64,000 bases of DNA from Lactiplantibacillus dongliensis (GCF_005405105.1 NZ_BJDK01000006.1:55367-119366); one strand, 5' to 3'. Positions 37,076 to 47,654 are shown, counted from the first letter of the stretch. Numbers and translations: made by a program. Notes: generated by a model not told the origin, from the sequence alone.

Positions 37076-37955
37076 CTGTTTTCGTTTTATTCGGATATAA
37101 AAACTGAACGATTTGCCGATCAACTTCATAATTTTCATGTAACCGTGAATGTCGGGCATTTTTACCATGGACCACAAACTCTTGATATTGACTCACAACT
37201 GGTCGTAATAAGAACCGCAATGACAAGGCACTGTTTAACGCAACGGCCCCATCACTCTGCGCATCATCGCCGATATTGCCCGCAATATTCAGATACGAGA
37301 TCGTATTTGGTAAGCGCTGCAACGTCCGCAAAAAATAATTATAAACCGGCGTCGTCTCTGTTGGGCCACTAGCAGTCAACGGGTGATTCTCAATTGGATA
37401 CGTATTTTGACCCACTTCACGATCATTGAATGGGGCCCCGATCGTGACGACCTTACGCACTTCTGGCAGATTAACTAAGCGAGCGGCCGTCGTCAAATAT
37501 TGAAACAGGACCACCCCACCCATCGAATGGGCTACCAAATTCATCGTTTGGACGTGCTCATGAGCTAACAAGTATTTAACCACCGCTAAAACGCCCTGGG
37601 CTTGTTGCCGGACACTCACCCGGGGCGTAGCAAAGATTAACTGAACCATCGGCCGATAAGGATCTAAATGACCAGTCACATGCGGCCGATTATGGCGATC
37701 AATCATCACCACTAACGACTTATTAGCAATTGAGCCCGTCACAAATCGCTGCAACATACCACCAAACGAAAAGCGATTACCCGCGTACCCTGGAATAAAC
37801 AAGGTCACGGCGCTATCGTCAGCCGACTGTGGCTGTATCGCCGCCACCAAGTGCTGGGGGCGACCATACTGAACAAATTTAAAACTAATGCGTCCAAGGA
37901 TGCCGATAATCATCATGCTAAGTACGATTAAAATCAGTTGTGCCACCTTGTCCAC
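37059..37955 (-). CDS. Alpha/beta hydrolase, DUF915 type, probably membrane-anchored
   Basis: A 298-residue alpha/beta-fold hydrolase of the DUF915-like group of lactic acid bacteria. An N-terminal hydrophobic helix ([15 protein letters not shown]) probably anchors or exports it. The nucleophile elbow is AHSMGGVV with Ser, the oxyanion region is [12 protein letters not shown], an Asp lies in [18 protein letters not shown], and the His is probably in [10 protein letters not shown]. The substrate is unknown (esterase or lipase-like). Start GTG 37955 is tentative since the ribosome site is weak. It interrupts the normally contiguous nusG-rplK order. Confidence 0.8.
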   Translation of the reverse strand: MDKVAQLILIVLSMMIIGILGRISFKFVQYGRPQHLVAAIQPQSADDSAVTLFIPGYAGNRFSFGGMLQRFVTGSIANKSLVVMIDRHNRPHVTGHLDPYRPMVQLIFATPRVSVRQQAQGVLAVVKYLLAHEHVQTMNLVAHSMGGVVLFQYLTTAARLVNLPEVRKVVTIGAPFNDREVGQNTYPIENHPLTASGPTETTPVYNYFLRTLQRLPNTISYLNIAGNIGDDAQSDGAVALNSALSLRFLLRPVVSQYQEFVVHGKNARHSRLHENYEVDRQIVQFLYPNKTKTVADEK

Positions 37956-37969
37956 CAGCTTACTTTAAA

Positions 37970-38518
37970 TTATTGGATTTGATCAACTTGGTCGAAATCA
38001 AGTTCTGTACTAGTTTCACGGCCGAACATGTTGATGTTAACTTTTAACTTCATCTTTTCATTATCAATTTCAGTAACTTCACCAGTCAACCCAGAGAAAG
38101 CACCGTCAATAATCGTCACTTGTTCGCCAACTTCGACATTTAATTCGGTATGACGTGCACTCATCCCTAATTGATGCAAGATGCTTTCGGCTTCTTCTGG
38201 TAAGAGTGGCGTTGGTTTACTCCCTTGGCCATGTGACCCTAAGAATCCAGTGACACCAGGGGTATTCCGAACAATATACCAAGCTTGGTCGGTCATAACC
38301 ATTTCCACTAAGACATAACCAGGGAAGACCTTCTTCATTTCAACTTTGTCTTTCCCATTCTTAACTTCGTGGGCTTCTTCTTCGGGCACAACGACACGGA
38401 AAATGTTATCTTCCATGCCCATTGATTGGACCCGCGATTCCAAGTTAGAACTAACTTTGTTTTCATAACCAGCGTAAGTGTGCAACACGTACCACTTTTT
38501 TTCAACAGATTCGACCAT
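37970..38518 (-). CDS. nusG: Transcription termination/antitermination factor NusG
   Basis: NusG binds RNA polymerase and links transcription with Rho or the ribosome. The 182-residue protein begins KKWYVLHTYAGYENKVSSNL (NGN domain) with FPGYVLVEM and RNTPGVTGFLGS, followed by the C-terminal KOW domain with GEQVTIIDGAFSGLTGEV. AAAGGAG is ahead of ATG 38518. It follows secE in the usual order. Confidence 0.98.
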   Translation of the reverse strand: MVESVEKKWYVLHTYAGYENKVSSNLESRVQSMGMEDNIFRVVVPEEEAHEVKNGKDKVEMKKVFPGYVLVEMVMTDQAWYIVRNTPGVTGFLGSHGQGSKPTPLLPEEAESILHQLGMSARHTELNVEVGEQVTIIDGAFSGLTGEVTEIDNEKMKLKVNINMFGRETSTELDFDQVDQIQ

Positions 38519-38624
38519 GATTGAACTCCTTTAAAGTATGTTTTTAAGTAAAATAAAAAAACCTCGTCGCAACGAAGTTTTCTCTCAATAACCGTATTAT
38601 AACAAATTTCTGGTTAAAAAACCA

Positions 38625-38810
38625 TTAATGCCATGAGGTTAACATGGTCAATAACAATTGGATAATCCAGTCAAACAAAGCAAAGAAGGCGATAAAGAAC
38701 AGTGAGACAGAGATAACTGTCCATGAATCCCGCCGATTTTCTGCCCAAGTTGGCCAGGTTACTTTTTTCATTTCAGTTCCTACAAGACCAAAAAACTTAA
38801 ATAAGCGCAT
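38625..38810 (-). CDS. secE: Preprotein translocase subunit SecE
   Basis: A 61-residue single-span SecE, the clamp that holds SecY. A short amphipathic cytoplasmic helix with EMKKVTWPTWAENRRDSW is the SecE signature, followed by one transmembrane helix (about 33-55). The ATG follows AGGGGG. It lies between rpmG and nusG, its conserved place. Confidence 0.95.
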   Translation of the reverse strand: MRLFKFFGLVGTEMKKVTWPTWAENRRDSWTVISVSLFFIAFFALFDWIIQLLLTMLTSWH

Positions 38811-38821
38811 ATAAAATCCCC

Positions 38822-38971
38822 CTACCGCGTTTCACGATGAAGTGTATGTTGTCCACAGAATTTACAAAACTTCTTAACTTCTAAGCGGTGAGTCCGATTT
38901 GGGTTGGCATCAATCGTGTAATTTCGAGAACCACAAACGGTACATGCCAGTGCAACTTTCTTTTGTGCCAT
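38822..38971 (-). CDS. rpmG: Ribosomal protein L33
   Basis: A 49-residue L33 of the zinc-binding type: [18 protein letters not shown] at the start and [17 protein letters not shown] at the end provide two CxxC pairs. The ATG at 38971 has GGAGGTC 8 bases ahead. It is 11 bases upstream of secE. Because it carries four cysteines it is the zinc-dependent paralogue; a Cys-free version may exist elsewhere. Confidence 0.95.
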   Translation of the reverse strand: MAQKKVALACTVCGSRNYTIDANPNRTHRLEVKKFCKFCGQHTLHRETR

Positions 38972-39039
38972 CGATACTGACCTCCATAATTAATCAAGCT
39001 TAACAGTATCATGGAATTTTTCGAATGTCAATCGAAGGC

Positions 39040-39597
39040 CTAGCTTGCCAACTGTTGTCGCAACTTCCGCCGACACCGGTCGATGGCATTAATGACCCGC
39101 TCCAAATCAACTTGTAACTCAGCTGCAATCTTAACCGGTGCTTTGCCGAGTAACATCGCGGCAAAGACTTCCGCTTCAAACGGTGAACAATAATGCACAA
39201 AGTCAGCCAAAACTTGCCGCACATGCACAATATCAACCGCTGCCCCATTAGTAACCAACAAGGCTTCTGTAATTTCTTCTGTTTCTAACGCTAACGATAA
39301 AATATCTTGATTCGGTTGCCGCTTTGATGCACATGATCGCCGAATCAAATCCACAATCCGATGATTAAGCAATAGCCGGTAAAAAGCCCCAAAGCTGTGC
39401 GTCTGCGCATGATCATACGTCAGTGCTGCATGATACACCATCAAACGGGCCTCTTGCACCCAGTCATCGTGATCGTAATTCTTAATAAAGTAGTTTTGGC
39501 GTAGCTTCAGCATGACTGGCAGGTACTGTTCAGTCAAGACGCGAATACTTTGATTATCGCCTTGCGCCGCTAGCCCGATTAATTGCTGTTCCTCCAT
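39040..39597 (-). CDS. Sigma-70 family RNA polymerase sigma factor, SigH/ComX-like
   Basis: A 185-residue alternative sigma factor. Region 2 includes LIGLAAQGDNQSIRVLTEQY and FGAFYRLLLNHRIVDLIRR; region 4 is the C-terminal helix-turn-helix MLLGKAPVKIAAELQVDLERVINAIDRCRRKL. Its place upstream of rpmG-secE-nusG and downstream of rae1 equals that of sigH in Bacillus. In lactobacilli the homologue is thought to control competence-like genes. ATG 39597 follows GAGGAAAAC; the 12 extra residues of the longer frame are not needed. Confidence 0.85.
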   Translation of the reverse strand: MEEQQLIGLAAQGDNQSIRVLTEQYLPVMLKLRQNYFIKNYDHDDWVQEARLMVYHAALTYDHAQTHSFGAFYRLLLNHRIVDLIRRSCASKRQPNQDILSLALETEEITEALLVTNGAAVDIVHVRQVLADFVHYCSPFEAEVFAAMLLGKAPVKIAAELQVDLERVINAIDRCRRKLRQQLAS

Positions 39598-39735
39598 ACC
39601 GTTTTCCTCATCTCTAGAATCTAGAAACGGCACCCCAACGTATCTGTAAATTCAATATACACGGGGGTTCACGGCCCGGCAAGCGAACAAACGTTTTAGT
39701 TCTCTCATCAAACTTTCGTTATTAATTTGCTAAAA

Positions 39736-39781
39736 TAAAAAAGTTAGCCGGACTTGTAAAAATACAAGCTACCAGCTAACT
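39736..39781 (-). terminator. Terminator after rae1
   Basis: Minus-strand AGTTAGCTGG - TAGCTTGTATTTTTACAAGT - CCGGCTAACT followed by TTTTTT, with an inner GCTTGTA/TACAAG stem. Confidence 0.8.
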
Positions 39782-39787
39782 AATGAA

Positions 39788-40339
39788 TTAATTTTCTGAG
39801 TGATGATGCTTCGAATGACCACGTTCTAATTGCTGGCGTAATTGATCCAACGCCGATAATTGGGTGTCATTCCAAGGCGACTTGCGCACCGAACCGCGGT
39901 CTTGCGTTTTGATAGCGGTATGGCGTACTTCTTGCAACGCTTCACGCACCCGCTTCCGCAATTCCAAAGCTGGAATCCGTAAGGCCCCTTCGGAAAAGAT
40001 TACCCACTGTTCCGCCTGGTCACTCGTGGCAACCGTGACTTGCAAAACCCGTGACTGCTTATCAGCTGCCAGCTTTTCAATATAGCTATCCGCCGTTTGA
40101 TCTTTACTGGTCCAGACAATCTCTAAGTCAGCTTGCCGATAGCTTTTAGAATTTCCCGGCACATACATGGCATCAAAAATCACACTAATATTTAAGCCCG
40201 TAATTTTTTTATACTCACTCAATGCGGCTAACAGCTCATCACGCGCTTCTGGTAATCGATCCGTCTGTTTTAGCCGATTCAGTTCCGGCCAATTACCAAT
40301 CATATTATACGCATCTACAATTAAAAGTTGTTGTTTCAT
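39788..40339 (-). CDS. rae1: NYN-domain ribosome-associated endoribonuclease Rae1 (YacP)
   Basis: Rae1 cuts mRNA in the ribosomal A site in Bacillus. The 183-residue PIN-like (NYN) protein begins LLIVDAYNMIGNWPEL with the catalytic Asp9 and Asn12, and has LEIVWTSKDQTADSYIEK and VATSDQAEQWV with further acidic residues. It is directly downstream of rlmB (2 bases) and in the same operon as mrnC and cysS, all concerned with RNA. Confidence 0.9.
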   Translation of the reverse strand: MKQQLLIVDAYNMIGNWPELNRLKQTDRLPEARDELLAALSEYKKITGLNISVIFDAMYVPGNSKSYRQADLEIVWTSKDQTADSYIEKLAADKQSRVLQVTVATSDQAEQWVIFSEGALRIPALELRKRVREALQEVRHTAIKTQDRGSVRKSPWNDTQLSALDQLRQQLERGHSKHHHSEN

Positions 40340-40341
40340 AA

Positions 40342-41127
40342 TTAATGGCCTAGGGGATGCCGTGATGTATAGCCCTGATAAATCAGTAGACTAGCTGCCA
40401 CACTGGCATTCAAGCTCTGAACATGGCCAATCATTGGAATTGTCAACATTTCATCGACAGTCTTCTTCAATAATGGCGAAATACCTTTGCCTTCATTCCC
40501 AATAATCAGTCCAACGGCCCCGCTGGCATCCCATTGACGGTAATCGGTCCCGTTCATATCAGTCCCAAAAATCCAAAGACCTTGTTCCTGTAATTGTTTG
40601 ACAGTTTGGACCAAGTTAGTAACGCGGGCCACTTTCACGTGTTCAATGGCACCCGTACTCGTCTTCGCCACCGTACTCGTCAATCCCACGGCACGCCGTT
40701 TTGGAATAATAATCCCATGGGCCCCGGCGGCGTCGGCGGTCCGCATAATGGATCCTAAATTATGCGGATCTTCAATATTATCCAAGATCAAGAAAAACGG
40801 TGCTTCACCCTTGGCCTTCGCAACGGCAAACAAATCATCGATCGTGGCATATTCAAAGGCTGCTACCCCGACTGCGACACCTTGATGATTCGCGTTATCC
40901 GTCAATCGATCTAACTTTTGCTTCGGAACATATTGCACAATCAAATGACGCTTCTTCGCAATTTTGGCAATATCATTTAAAACATCGGCTTGTAGACCGC
41001 TTTGGATAAACACCTTGTTAATCTGCTGGTCACTCTTAATCGCCGCCATCGCTGGATGACGACCAATCACGAAATCAGCGGGTTCTTTTTCCGGCGCCAT
41101 TTGGTTCTGTTCATGATTATTTGACAT
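40342..41127 (-). CDS. rlmB: 23S rRNA (guanosine-2251-2'-O)-methyltransferase RlmB
   Basis: A SpoU-class (SPOUT) ribose methyltransferase. The 261-residue protein has an N-terminal substrate-binding domain ([20 protein letters not shown]) and the SPOUT motifs [30 protein letters not shown] and [21 protein letters not shown] 41127 follows GGGAGGG, in preference to the ATG at 41157. It overlaps mrnC by 11 bases and precedes rae1. Confidence 0.93.
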   Translation of the reverse strand: MSNNHEQNQMAPEKEPADFVIGRHPAMAAIKSDQQINKVFIQSGLQADVLNDIAKIAKKRHLIVQYVPKQKLDRLTDNANHQGVAVGVAAFEYATIDDLFAVAKAKGEAPFFLILDNIEDPHNLGSIMRTADAAGAHGIIIPKRRAVGLTSTVAKTSTGAIEHVKVARVTNLVQTVKQLQEQGLWIFGTDMNGTDYRQWDASGAVGLIIGNEGKGISPLLKKTVDEMLTIPMIGHVQSLNASVAASLLIYQGYTSRHPLGH

Positions 41128-41527
41128 TTGAAACCCTCCCTTCATCAACTTGTTCAATACACCAATGGGCTAACTCCGCAATCCGCGCTGATTGTTTGGT
41201 CAATTGTAAATAACCAAAAACCGCCTCAAAACCGGTTGAAATCCGATAAGTCAAGACATCCGTATGTTTAGCTGACGTATGACTTTTGGCATTACGCCCC
41301 CGCTTGAAGACGTCAATCTCCGTATCGGTTAACAGATCGGTTGCTTGCATCTGCGCAATCAAGGCTGCTTGGGCCTTAGCGGACACATAGTGAGTCGCAT
41401 GGTGATGTAACTTGGTTGGCTTCGTATAGCCTAGTTCAATCATGTGTTGTCTAATAAATGGTTCATAAACGGCATCGCCCAAATAAGCTAAAGCAATTCC
41501 ATTTAATTGTTGATAATCAACTGTCAT
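41117..41527 (-). CDS. mrnC: Mini-ribonuclease III
   Basis: MrnC matures 23S rRNA. The 136-residue protein is an RNase III catalytic domain without the RNA-binding domain: [17 protein letters not shown] has Asp18 and Glu22, and [21 protein letters not shown] is the family-specific conserved segment. It lies 2 bases after cysS and overlaps rlmB. Confidence 0.95.
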   Translation of the reverse strand: MTVDYQQLNGIALAYLGDAVYEPFIRQHMIELGYTKPTKLHHHATHYVSAKAQAALIAQMQATDLLTDTEIDVFKRGRNAKSHTSAKHTDVLTYRISTGFEAVFGYLQLTKQSARIAELAHWCIEQVDEGRVSNVK

Positions 41528-41528
41528 C

Positions 41529-42941
41529 TTATTCCTTTCTAAAACGAACCCCTTGGGGCGTATCTTCTAAGATAATCCCTTGGGCCTTCAAATCATCGCG
41601 AATCTGATCAGCCTTGGCAAAGTCTTTGGCTTGGCGTGCCGCTTCACGATCATCAATCAAAGCCTGAATATCAGTATCTGCTAAGGTCGCTGGAGCCGTC
41701 TCAAAGACAACACCAAACACACCAGCTAATGCCGTCAAAGCCGTCATTAACGCTTGGACCGTCACTTTTTTAACTGTTGCCTGGGCCGCATAGACATTCG
41801 CTAGCTTAGCTAATTCATAAACCGCCGCAATCCCATTTTGAACGTTAAAATCGTCATCCATCGCCTGAACATAGGCTGACTTCAAGCTTAATAACTGTTC
41901 CGCAACAGCATTATCACTACCGTCAGTCGCATCCTTTAGCCGATACGTCAGATTCGTATACGCATTTTGTAACTTGCTCAGGTTATTAGCCGCGTCATCC
42001 AAGTTACCTTGTGTATATTGAATCGGTCGCCGATATTGCGTTGTGGCCATAAAGAAGCGTAACGTCTGTGGATCGATTTGCTTAATAATATCATGAACCG
42101 TGACAAAATTACCGAGCGACTTACTCATCTTTTCATTATCATCGCCAACCGTGACGAAGCCGTTGTGCAACCAATAATGAGCAAATGGCTTGCCGGTCTT
42201 GGCTTCACTTTGCGCAATTTCATTTTCATGATGCGGGAATTCCAAGTCTTGGCCGCCACCATGAATATCAAAGGTTGCCCCTAAATACTTAGTCGACATC
42301 ACGGAACATTCGATATGCCACCCAGGGCGTCCGGCGCCCCATGGGGATGGCCAAGAAATTTCATCCGGTTTGGCCGCTTTCCAAAGGGCAAAATCAATCG
42401 GATCTTCTTTCCGATCAGTTTCTTCATCGGCGGTATGCTGGCTAGCCCCGACCTCTAAATCATCAATCCGTTGATCAGATAACTTGCCATAATCTTTAAA
42501 CTTCCGGGTCCGGTAATAGACATCCCCCGCTGATTCATAGGCATAGCCCTTATCGATTAAAACCTTAATAAAATCGATGATTTCTGGAATGTTTTCGGAA
42601 GCTCGGGGATGCGCAGTAGCTGGTTCAATATTAACCGCGGCAGTATCTTCCAAGAACGCTTTAATAAACCGATCGGCAATCGCTGGTACCGTAGTATGGT
42701 CTTCTTTGGCCCGTTTAATCATCTTATCGTCCACATCGGTGAAGTTCGAGATGTATGTCACTTGGTAGCCCCGATATTCAAAATAACGACGAATCGTATC
42801 AAAGGCAATTGCTGAGCGTGCATTTCCAATATGAATATAGTTATAAACGGTTGGACCACAGACGTACATCTTGACGACTCCTGGGGTGATCGGTTTAAAG
42901 GGTTCTTTAGTGCGCGTTAGGGTATTAAAAACTGAAATCAT
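41529..42941 (-). CDS. cysS: Cysteinyl-tRNA synthetase
   Basis: CysS charges tRNA-Cys. In the 470-residue protein the zinc ligand Cys28 is in [11 protein letters not shown], the HIGH motif is HIGN (37-40), and KMSKS is in [11 protein letters not shown]. Further zinc ligands are in WHIECSVM and [13 protein letters not shown] 42941 follows AGAGGAG; the upstream TTG at 42959 is rejected. Expression is governed by the T-box about 240 bases upstream, which has a Cys specifier. It heads the run cysS-mrnC-rlmB-rae1. Confidence 0.97.
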   Translation of the reverse strand: MISVFNTLTRTKEPFKPITPGVVKMYVCGPTVYNYIHIGNARSAIAFDTIRRYFEYRGYQVTYISNFTDVDDKMIKRAKEDHTTVPAIADRFIKAFLEDTAAVNIEPATAHPRASENIPEIIDFIKVLIDKGYAYESAGDVYYRTRKFKDYGKLSDQRIDDLEVGASQHTADEETDRKEDPIDFALWKAAKPDEISWPSPWGAGRPGWHIECSVMSTKYLGATFDIHGGGQDLEFPHHENEIAQSEAKTGKPFAHYWLHNGFVTVGDDNEKMSKSLGNFVTVHDIIKQIDPQTLRFFMATTQYRRPIQYTQGNLDDAANNLSKLQNAYTNLTYRLKDATDGSDNAVAEQLLSLKSAYVQAMDDDFNVQNGIAAVYELAKLANVYAAQATVKKVTVQALMTALTALAGVFGVVFETAPATLADTDIQALIDDREAARQAKDFAKADQIRDDLKAQGIILEDTPQGVRFRKE

Positions 42942-43179
42942 ACTGCCAACTCCTCTCAAAATTCTAATTTACTTAGTTTAACATGTTTGGCCGGACTTTG
43001 GCGCTAGTTGAGTGGGGCCGCTCACGACAGTCCATTTTAAAAATAAGCTGGACTGACTGCAATCATTGAGACTGCTAATTACCCCGCCTCGCCAATTAAT
43101 TTTGCCACCGACACTAATCATCCCTAGCTATCGCTGCCAGCCTGACCACTTAAATTTTTATCATTAATTTTCCGGAATA

Positions 43180-43390
43180 AAAAACGTCTTTTGGCTTGCA
43201 GGACACTTTTCCTACACTCCAAAAGACGCTTCCGCGTGCTTCCACTCTGGTTCACCGAGTTAACCCGGCCTCATTACAGGGATAACGACCACCCGGCTGT
43301 TCTTCGTGATAATCGCACTTCAACTGACCCGACTGACGACATTTTCAGTAGCTGTCGCTTCCTGCACAGTCCTGTCAATTTACTCTTATT
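43180..43390 (-). promoter_or_regulatory. T-box riboswitch, cysteine specifier
   Basis: On the minus strand the T-box AGAGTGGAAGCACGCGG (43250-43232) is followed by a terminator with arms CGTCTTTTGG and CCAAAAGACG and then TTTTTT. Upstream, the specifier loop reads GAAG-TGC-GAT (TGC at 43317-43315), and stem I elements (GTGCAGGAAGCGACAG) lie near 43370. TGC is a Cys codon, agreeing with cysS downstream. Uncharged tRNA-Cys would allow readthrough. The terminator ends about 240 bases before cysS, unusually far. Confidence 0.9.
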
Positions 43391-43399
43391 ATCGAACAG

Positions 43400-44896
43400 T
43401 TATTTTGCGAGTTCAGCGATCATCGCATCTAAGTGCTTGATCGTGGTTTCGCGACCTAATAATTCAATCGTTTCTGGCAATTCAGGACCGTGCATTTCGT
43501 GAGAAACGGCAATCCGAATTGGCATGTATAATTGACGGCCTTTAATCTTAGTCGCTTTTTGAATTGACTTGATCGTCTTTTGAATTTCAGTGGCTTCAAA
43601 GACATCAATATCTTCAACCCGTTTCCGGAATTCTTTTAAGACGGTTGGTGCCGTTTCAACGGCCAATTCAGCTTTGGCTTCATCATTGATTTCAGCAGGA
43701 CCATTGAAGAATAAGTCTGCTAAGTCAACGATTTGACCTGTATAGCTCATTTGGTTCTTGAATAATGACACTAATGTCCGCGTCCATTCAATCTGAGCTT
43801 GCGTTGGCCGTTTTGGTAACCGACCAGCTTTGATTAATTGTTGGATTGACATTGAGAAGACTTCATTTTCATCGGTCTTCTTAATGTATTGGTTATTAAC
43901 CCATTCCAACTTTTTACCATCAAAGGAAGCCGGGGACTTGCTCAAACGCTTTTCATCATACATCTTGATGAATTCACGTTTCGTGAACAATTCACTTTCA
44001 CCCACCGGCGACCAGCCCAATAAAATGATGAAGTTGAGCATGGCTTCTGGTAAGTACCCTAATTCACGATATTGTTCGATGAATTGTAAGACGGTTTCGT
44101 CACGTTTACTTAACTTTTTACCGGTTTCGGTATTAATAATTAAGCTCATATGACCAAACTTAGGTGGGTTCCACCCAAAGGCTTCATAAATCATCAATTG
44201 CTTAGGCGTGTTGGCCACATGGTCATCACCACGGAAAACGTGGCTGATTTGCATCAAATGATCATCGACAACGACGGCAAAGTTATAAGTTGGCATCCCG
44301 TCCCGCTTTTGAATGACGAAATCGCCACCCACAGTCTTGGATTCAAAGGAAACTTCCCCTTTAACCATGTCATCCCAAGCATAGGTCTTGCCTTCTGGGA
44401 CGTGGAAACGAATCACCGGCGTAATGCCAGCCGCTTTAGCAGCGGCAATCTTAGCTTGCTTTTCGTCTTCCGTCATGCCAGCAAATTCATAGACGTAATG
44501 CGGCATTTCTTTGCGCGCTTTTTGAGCTTCGCGTTGCGCTTGCAATTCGTCTTCGGTCATGTAAGACTCGTAAGCCTTACCTTCATCAACTAATTGTTGA
44601 ATCAACGGATCATAAATTGACTTCCGTTCTGATTGCCGATAAGGGCCAAAATCGCCGCCCTTATCTGGGCCTTCATCCCAGTCAATCCCTAACCAAGTCA
44701 AATTATCCATTTGACTCTTTTCACCGTCAGCGACGTTCCGCTTTAAATCGGTGTCTTCAATCCGTAAGATGAACTTTCCTTTATTATGCCGGGCAAATAA
44801 ATAGTTAAATAACGCTGTCCGGGCATTACCAATGTGTAAATGGCCAGTTGGACTTGGTGCGTAACGCACACGAATCTTGCTCTTTGCCAATGTCAT
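43400..44896 (-). CDS. gltX: Glutamyl-tRNA synthetase
   Basis: GltX charges tRNA-Glu, and in Firmicutes also tRNA-Gln for later amidation. The 498-residue class I synthetase has [20 protein letters not shown] with HIGN (21-24) and the KMSKS equivalent KLSKRDE. The C-terminal anticodon domain runs from about 330. ATG 44896 has GAAAGAGGCG ahead. It precedes the cysS T-box, the same gltX-cysS pairing as in Bacillus (without cysE). Its own leader has hairpins of unknown use. Confidence 0.97.
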   Translation of the reverse strand: MTLAKSKIRVRYAPSPTGHLHIGNARTALFNYLFARHNKGKFILRIEDTDLKRNVADGEKSQMDNLTWLGIDWDEGPDKGGDFGPYRQSERKSIYDPLIQQLVDEGKAYESYMTEDELQAQREAQKARKEMPHYVYEFAGMTEDEKQAKIAAAKAAGITPVIRFHVPEGKTYAWDDMVKGEVSFESKTVGGDFVIQKRDGMPTYNFAVVVDDHLMQISHVFRGDDHVANTPKQLMIYEAFGWNPPKFGHMSLIINTETGKKLSKRDETVLQFIEQYRELGYLPEAMLNFIILLGWSPVGESELFTKREFIKMYDEKRLSKSPASFDGKKLEWVNNQYIKKTDENEVFSMSIQQLIKAGRLPKRPTQAQIEWTRTLVSLFKNQMSYTGQIVDLADLFFNGPAEINDEAKAELAVETAPTVLKEFRKRVEDIDVFEATEIQKTIKSIQKATKIKGRQLYMPIRIAVSHEMHGPELPETIELLGRETTIKHLDAMIAELAK

Positions 44897-44935
44897 TAAC
44901 GCCTCTTTCGTTTTTTTGTCAAAGTTAATACAAAT

Positions 44936-45007
44936 TGGAGCTGACTAAACTCCCGGTTTTCGGTGGTTACCGAAACGTGCTCGGCAAGCCTAACAACTCC
45001 GCTTGCC
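44936..45007 (-). other. Hairpin-rich region between yacL and gltX
   Basis: Three neat stems: GGAG/CTCC (44937-44953), TTTCGGT-GGTT-ACCGAAA (44958-44975) and GGCAAGC/GCTTGCC (44983-45007). None is followed by a minus-strand T tract, so I do not call them terminators. They may form a structured leader of gltX. Confidence 0.5.
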
Positions 45008-45060
45008 TCACACTCTGCCTATTTAGTTTACAATTTTTACCACTAAAAATAAAGTTTCCC

Positions 45061-46257
45061 CTACGATTTCGTTGCCGCTGGGCGATTATTCTTGTGGTTG
45101 GCTTTGTGATTCGGTTGTTTCTTCGATTGTTCATGGGACTTAGTATGTTCCGTCTTGTCTGGAATCCCCCGATTAGCATGGGCTAACCGGGCAAAAATCA
45201 TCCGACCAGCATCGGTCTGTAAGGCACTGGTGACGACCACGTCGACTTTTTCGTTGATGTAGAACTTCCCATCTTCAACCACGACCATCGTCCCGTCATC
45301 CAAATAACCGACCCCTTGTTGCCGTTCACTCCCGTTTTTCACGACCATGACGTTCATTTCTTCACCAGGAATGACGCGCGGCTTCAAGGACTTTGCTAGT
45401 TGATTAATATTCAAGACTTGCACATTTTGAAATTCGATCACTTTATTCAAGTTGTAATCATTAGTGACGATAACCCCGTTGACCTTTTTAGCTAATTGAA
45501 TCAGCTTCGTATCAACTTCTGGGATATCTTCAAAATCGCCTTTATACATCTCAACCGGAATAATATTCTCACTTTGTAGCTTGTTTAAAATATCCAACCC
45601 TCGGCGCCCACGTACCCGTTTGATACTGTCCGCGGAATCGGCAATGTATTGTAATTCGTACAGGACAAAGTTAGGTACTAACAATGTTCCTTCTAGAAAA
45701 CCCGTCTTGACCAAATCATAAATCCGCCCATCAATTAAGATATTAGTATCCAAAATCTTATAATGATGATAGTTTTGATCCGGTTGGGCATCCGTAATAT
45801 CCGGCTGCGGCTCTTTTTCGCGTCGCCGGAAATTAAAGACCTTCCGCCATTCGTCGATTCGAGTGGTCCCAACGCGGGCGCCAATGTAACCGAAAAATAG
45901 CATTAAAATTATTGGGACGACCGTGTTCAGTAAGAATAGTGGACTGCGACTGAATAATTGCGATATCAGAACCGCGATCAGTAACCCAATAATGAACCCC
46001 ACACTACCAAATAGTAATGTCATTGGATTTTGTTTCGACAAACTCTTTTCGACACGATCAACTAAATGCATCGCCGTGTTGGCTAAGAATAGGGATAAAA
46101 TCCAGAGGAACAAAGCTCCGATTAGGAAGTTGGTAAAAATGTTGTTTAATAATGAATTTGGTTGCGACCACAGCGTTGTCCATAAATATGGCAAGTAGGT
46201 TAAGCCTAATGTCCCACCGACCACAATGAACACCAATCGCACCGTTAACTTTTTCAT
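45061..46257 (-). CDS. yacL: PIN and TRAM domain protein YacL, membrane-anchored
   Basis: A 398-residue protein with four N-terminal membrane segments (about 8-115), a PIN nuclease-like domain (about 165-285, beginning ILDTNILIDGRIYDLVKTG with two Asp) and a TRAM RNA-binding domain (about 295-355, GEEMNVMVVKNGSERQQGVG). A basic His/Lys-rich tail follows. The combination is conserved in Firmicutes (YacL/YkwD neighbours vary), and the role is unknown but probably RNA-related. It is 21 bases after radA, and gltX follows. Confidence 0.9.
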   Translation of the reverse strand: MKKLTVRLVFIVVGGTLGLTYLPYLWTTLWSQPNSLLNNIFTNFLIGALFLWILSLFLANTAMHLVDRVEKSLSKQNPMTLLFGSVGFIIGLLIAVLISQLFSRSPLFLLNTVVPIILMLFFGYIGARVGTTRIDEWRKVFNFRRREKEPQPDITDAQPDQNYHHYKILDTNILIDGRIYDLVKTGFLEGTLLVPNFVLYELQYIADSADSIKRVRGRRGLDILNKLQSENIIPVEMYKGDFEDIPEVDTKLIQLAKKVNGVIVTNDYNLNKVIEFQNVQVLNINQLAKSLKPRVIPGEEMNVMVVKNGSERQQGVGYLDDGTMVVVEDGKFYINEKVDVVVTSALQTDAGRMIFARLAHANRGIPDKTEHTKSHEQSKKQPNHKANHKNNRPAATKS

Positions 46258-46277
46258 GGCGTCAGCCCCTTTTCAGT

Positions 46278-47654
46278 TTAATTTGGCTGTTGTAATGCTA
46301 ATTGGAGTGCTTCTTTTAGTGTTGACACCCCAATAACTTCAATCCCTTTAGGAATATCCCAGCCTTGCAAATTATTCTTCGGGATAAAGATTCGTTTAAA
46401 TCCTAACTTGGTGGCTTCACCGACCCGTTGTTCAATCCGATTAACCCGCCGAATTTCACCGGTTAACCCAACTTCACCAACGAAACAGTCACTCGGCCGC
46501 GTCTGTTGGTCACGATAACTGGAGGCGACACTCATGGCAATTGCCAAATCAATCGCCGGTTCATCAAGCTTGACACCCCCGGCTGCTTTCAAGTAAGCAT
46601 CCTGATTCTGCAACATTAAGTTAGCCCGTTTTTCTAAAACGGCCATAATCAAGGAAACCCGATTATGATCTAAGCCGCTGGCCGTACGCTTCGCATTGCC
46701 GAATACCGTCGGCGTGACTAAGGCCTGAACTTCAACCAATATTGGCCGCGTCCCTTCCATTGAAACAACAATCGCCGAACCAGTCGCATCCTTCAATCGT
46801 TCTTCCAAGAAGATTTCCGATGGGTTGGCAACTTCAGCCAAGCCCGCAGTTCGCATCTCAAAAATACCGAGTTCATTCGTCGATCCGAACCGGTTTTTAA
46901 CGGCCCGTAAGATCCGGTACGTATGATGCAAATCACCTTCAAAGTACAACACCGTATCCACCATATGTTCCAAAATCTTGGGACCAGCGATGGCGCCCCC
47001 CTTGGTTACATGACCCACGATAAAAATCGTGATGCCATTGGTCTTGGCAATCTGTAGCAATTCGGCCGTAATCTCACGAATCTGTGATACGGAGCCAATC
47101 GCCGAAGTGATATCTGGCTCCTGCATCGTTTGCACCGAATCAATGACTACATACTGGGGTTTGATGGATTCAATCGTTGCGCGAATATTACTCATATCCG
47201 TTTCGGGATACAAGTAAAAGTCTTCACTTTCAACTTTTAACCGATCCGCGCGCATCTTCACTTGTGACGCACTTTCTTCACCGGTGACATATAAGACTGA
47301 GCCACCAGTTTCAGCGAGTTGTCCCGACACTTGCAAGAGTAACGTGGATTTACCAATCCCAGGATCCCCACCAATTAAGACTAAGGAACCCGGCACCACG
47401 CCGCCACCCAAGACCCGATTAAATTCACGTAACTTGGTCTTCACCCGCGGCGTCTTCGACATGGTCACTTCTTTGAGCCGTTGCGGCTTGGCTGCTTTGC
47501 CAGCAAAGCTGACCCGGGATTTGCGATCGGGCTTGTTATCAAAATGTTCTTCTGCTAAAGTATTCCATTCACCACAGTTTGGACAGCGTCCCAAGTACCG
47601 GGGCGTTGAGTAACCGCAATTAGAACAAACAAATTGCGTTTTTGCTTTTGCCAC
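46278..47654 (-). CDS. radA: DNA repair protein RadA
   Basis: RadA is a hexameric branch-migration helicase of the RecA/DnaB type. The 458-residue protein has a zinc finger (Cys10, 13, 24, 27 in FVCSNCGY and GRCPNCGEW), Walker [11 protein letters not shown], the RadA-specific [11 protein letters not shown], and a Lon-like C-terminal domain with [15 protein letters not shown] 47654 follows GGAGG; the frame to 47705 is a mere extension. It precedes yacL as in Bacillus. Confidence 0.97.
   Translation of the reverse strand: MAKAKTQFVCSNCGYSTPRYLGRCPNCGEWNTLAEEHFDNKPDRKSRVSFAGKAAKPQRLKEVTMSKTPRVKTKLREFNRVLGGGVVPGSLVLIGGDPGIGKSTLLLQVSGQLAETGGSVLYVTGEESASQVKMRADRLKVESEDFYLYPETDMSNIRATIESIKPQYVVIDSVQTMQEPDITSAIGSVSQIREITAELLQIAKTNGITIFIVGHVTKGGAIAGPKILEHMVDTVLYFEGDLHHTYRILRAVKNRFGSTNELGIFEMRTAGLAEVANPSEIFLEERLKDATGSAIVVSMEGTRPILVEVQALVTPTVFGNAKRTASGLDHNRVSLIMAVLEKRANLMLQNQDAYLKAAGGVKLDEPAIDLAIAMSVASSYRDQQTRPSDCFVGEVGLTGEIRRVNRIEQRVGEATKLGFKRIFIPKNNLQGWDIPKGIEVIGVSTLKEALQLALQQPN

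Noticed and set aside
36908..37372. Plus-strand open frame of 154 codons over the rplK-hydrolase junction
   Set aside because: It is antisense to rplK and the hydrolase, both certain or likely genes, and has no ribosome site or family likeness.
42978..43121. Minus-strand frame of 47 codons between the T-box and cysS as a leader peptide
   Set aside because: No spaced ribosome site, only two Cys codons near its end, and no sign of coding character.
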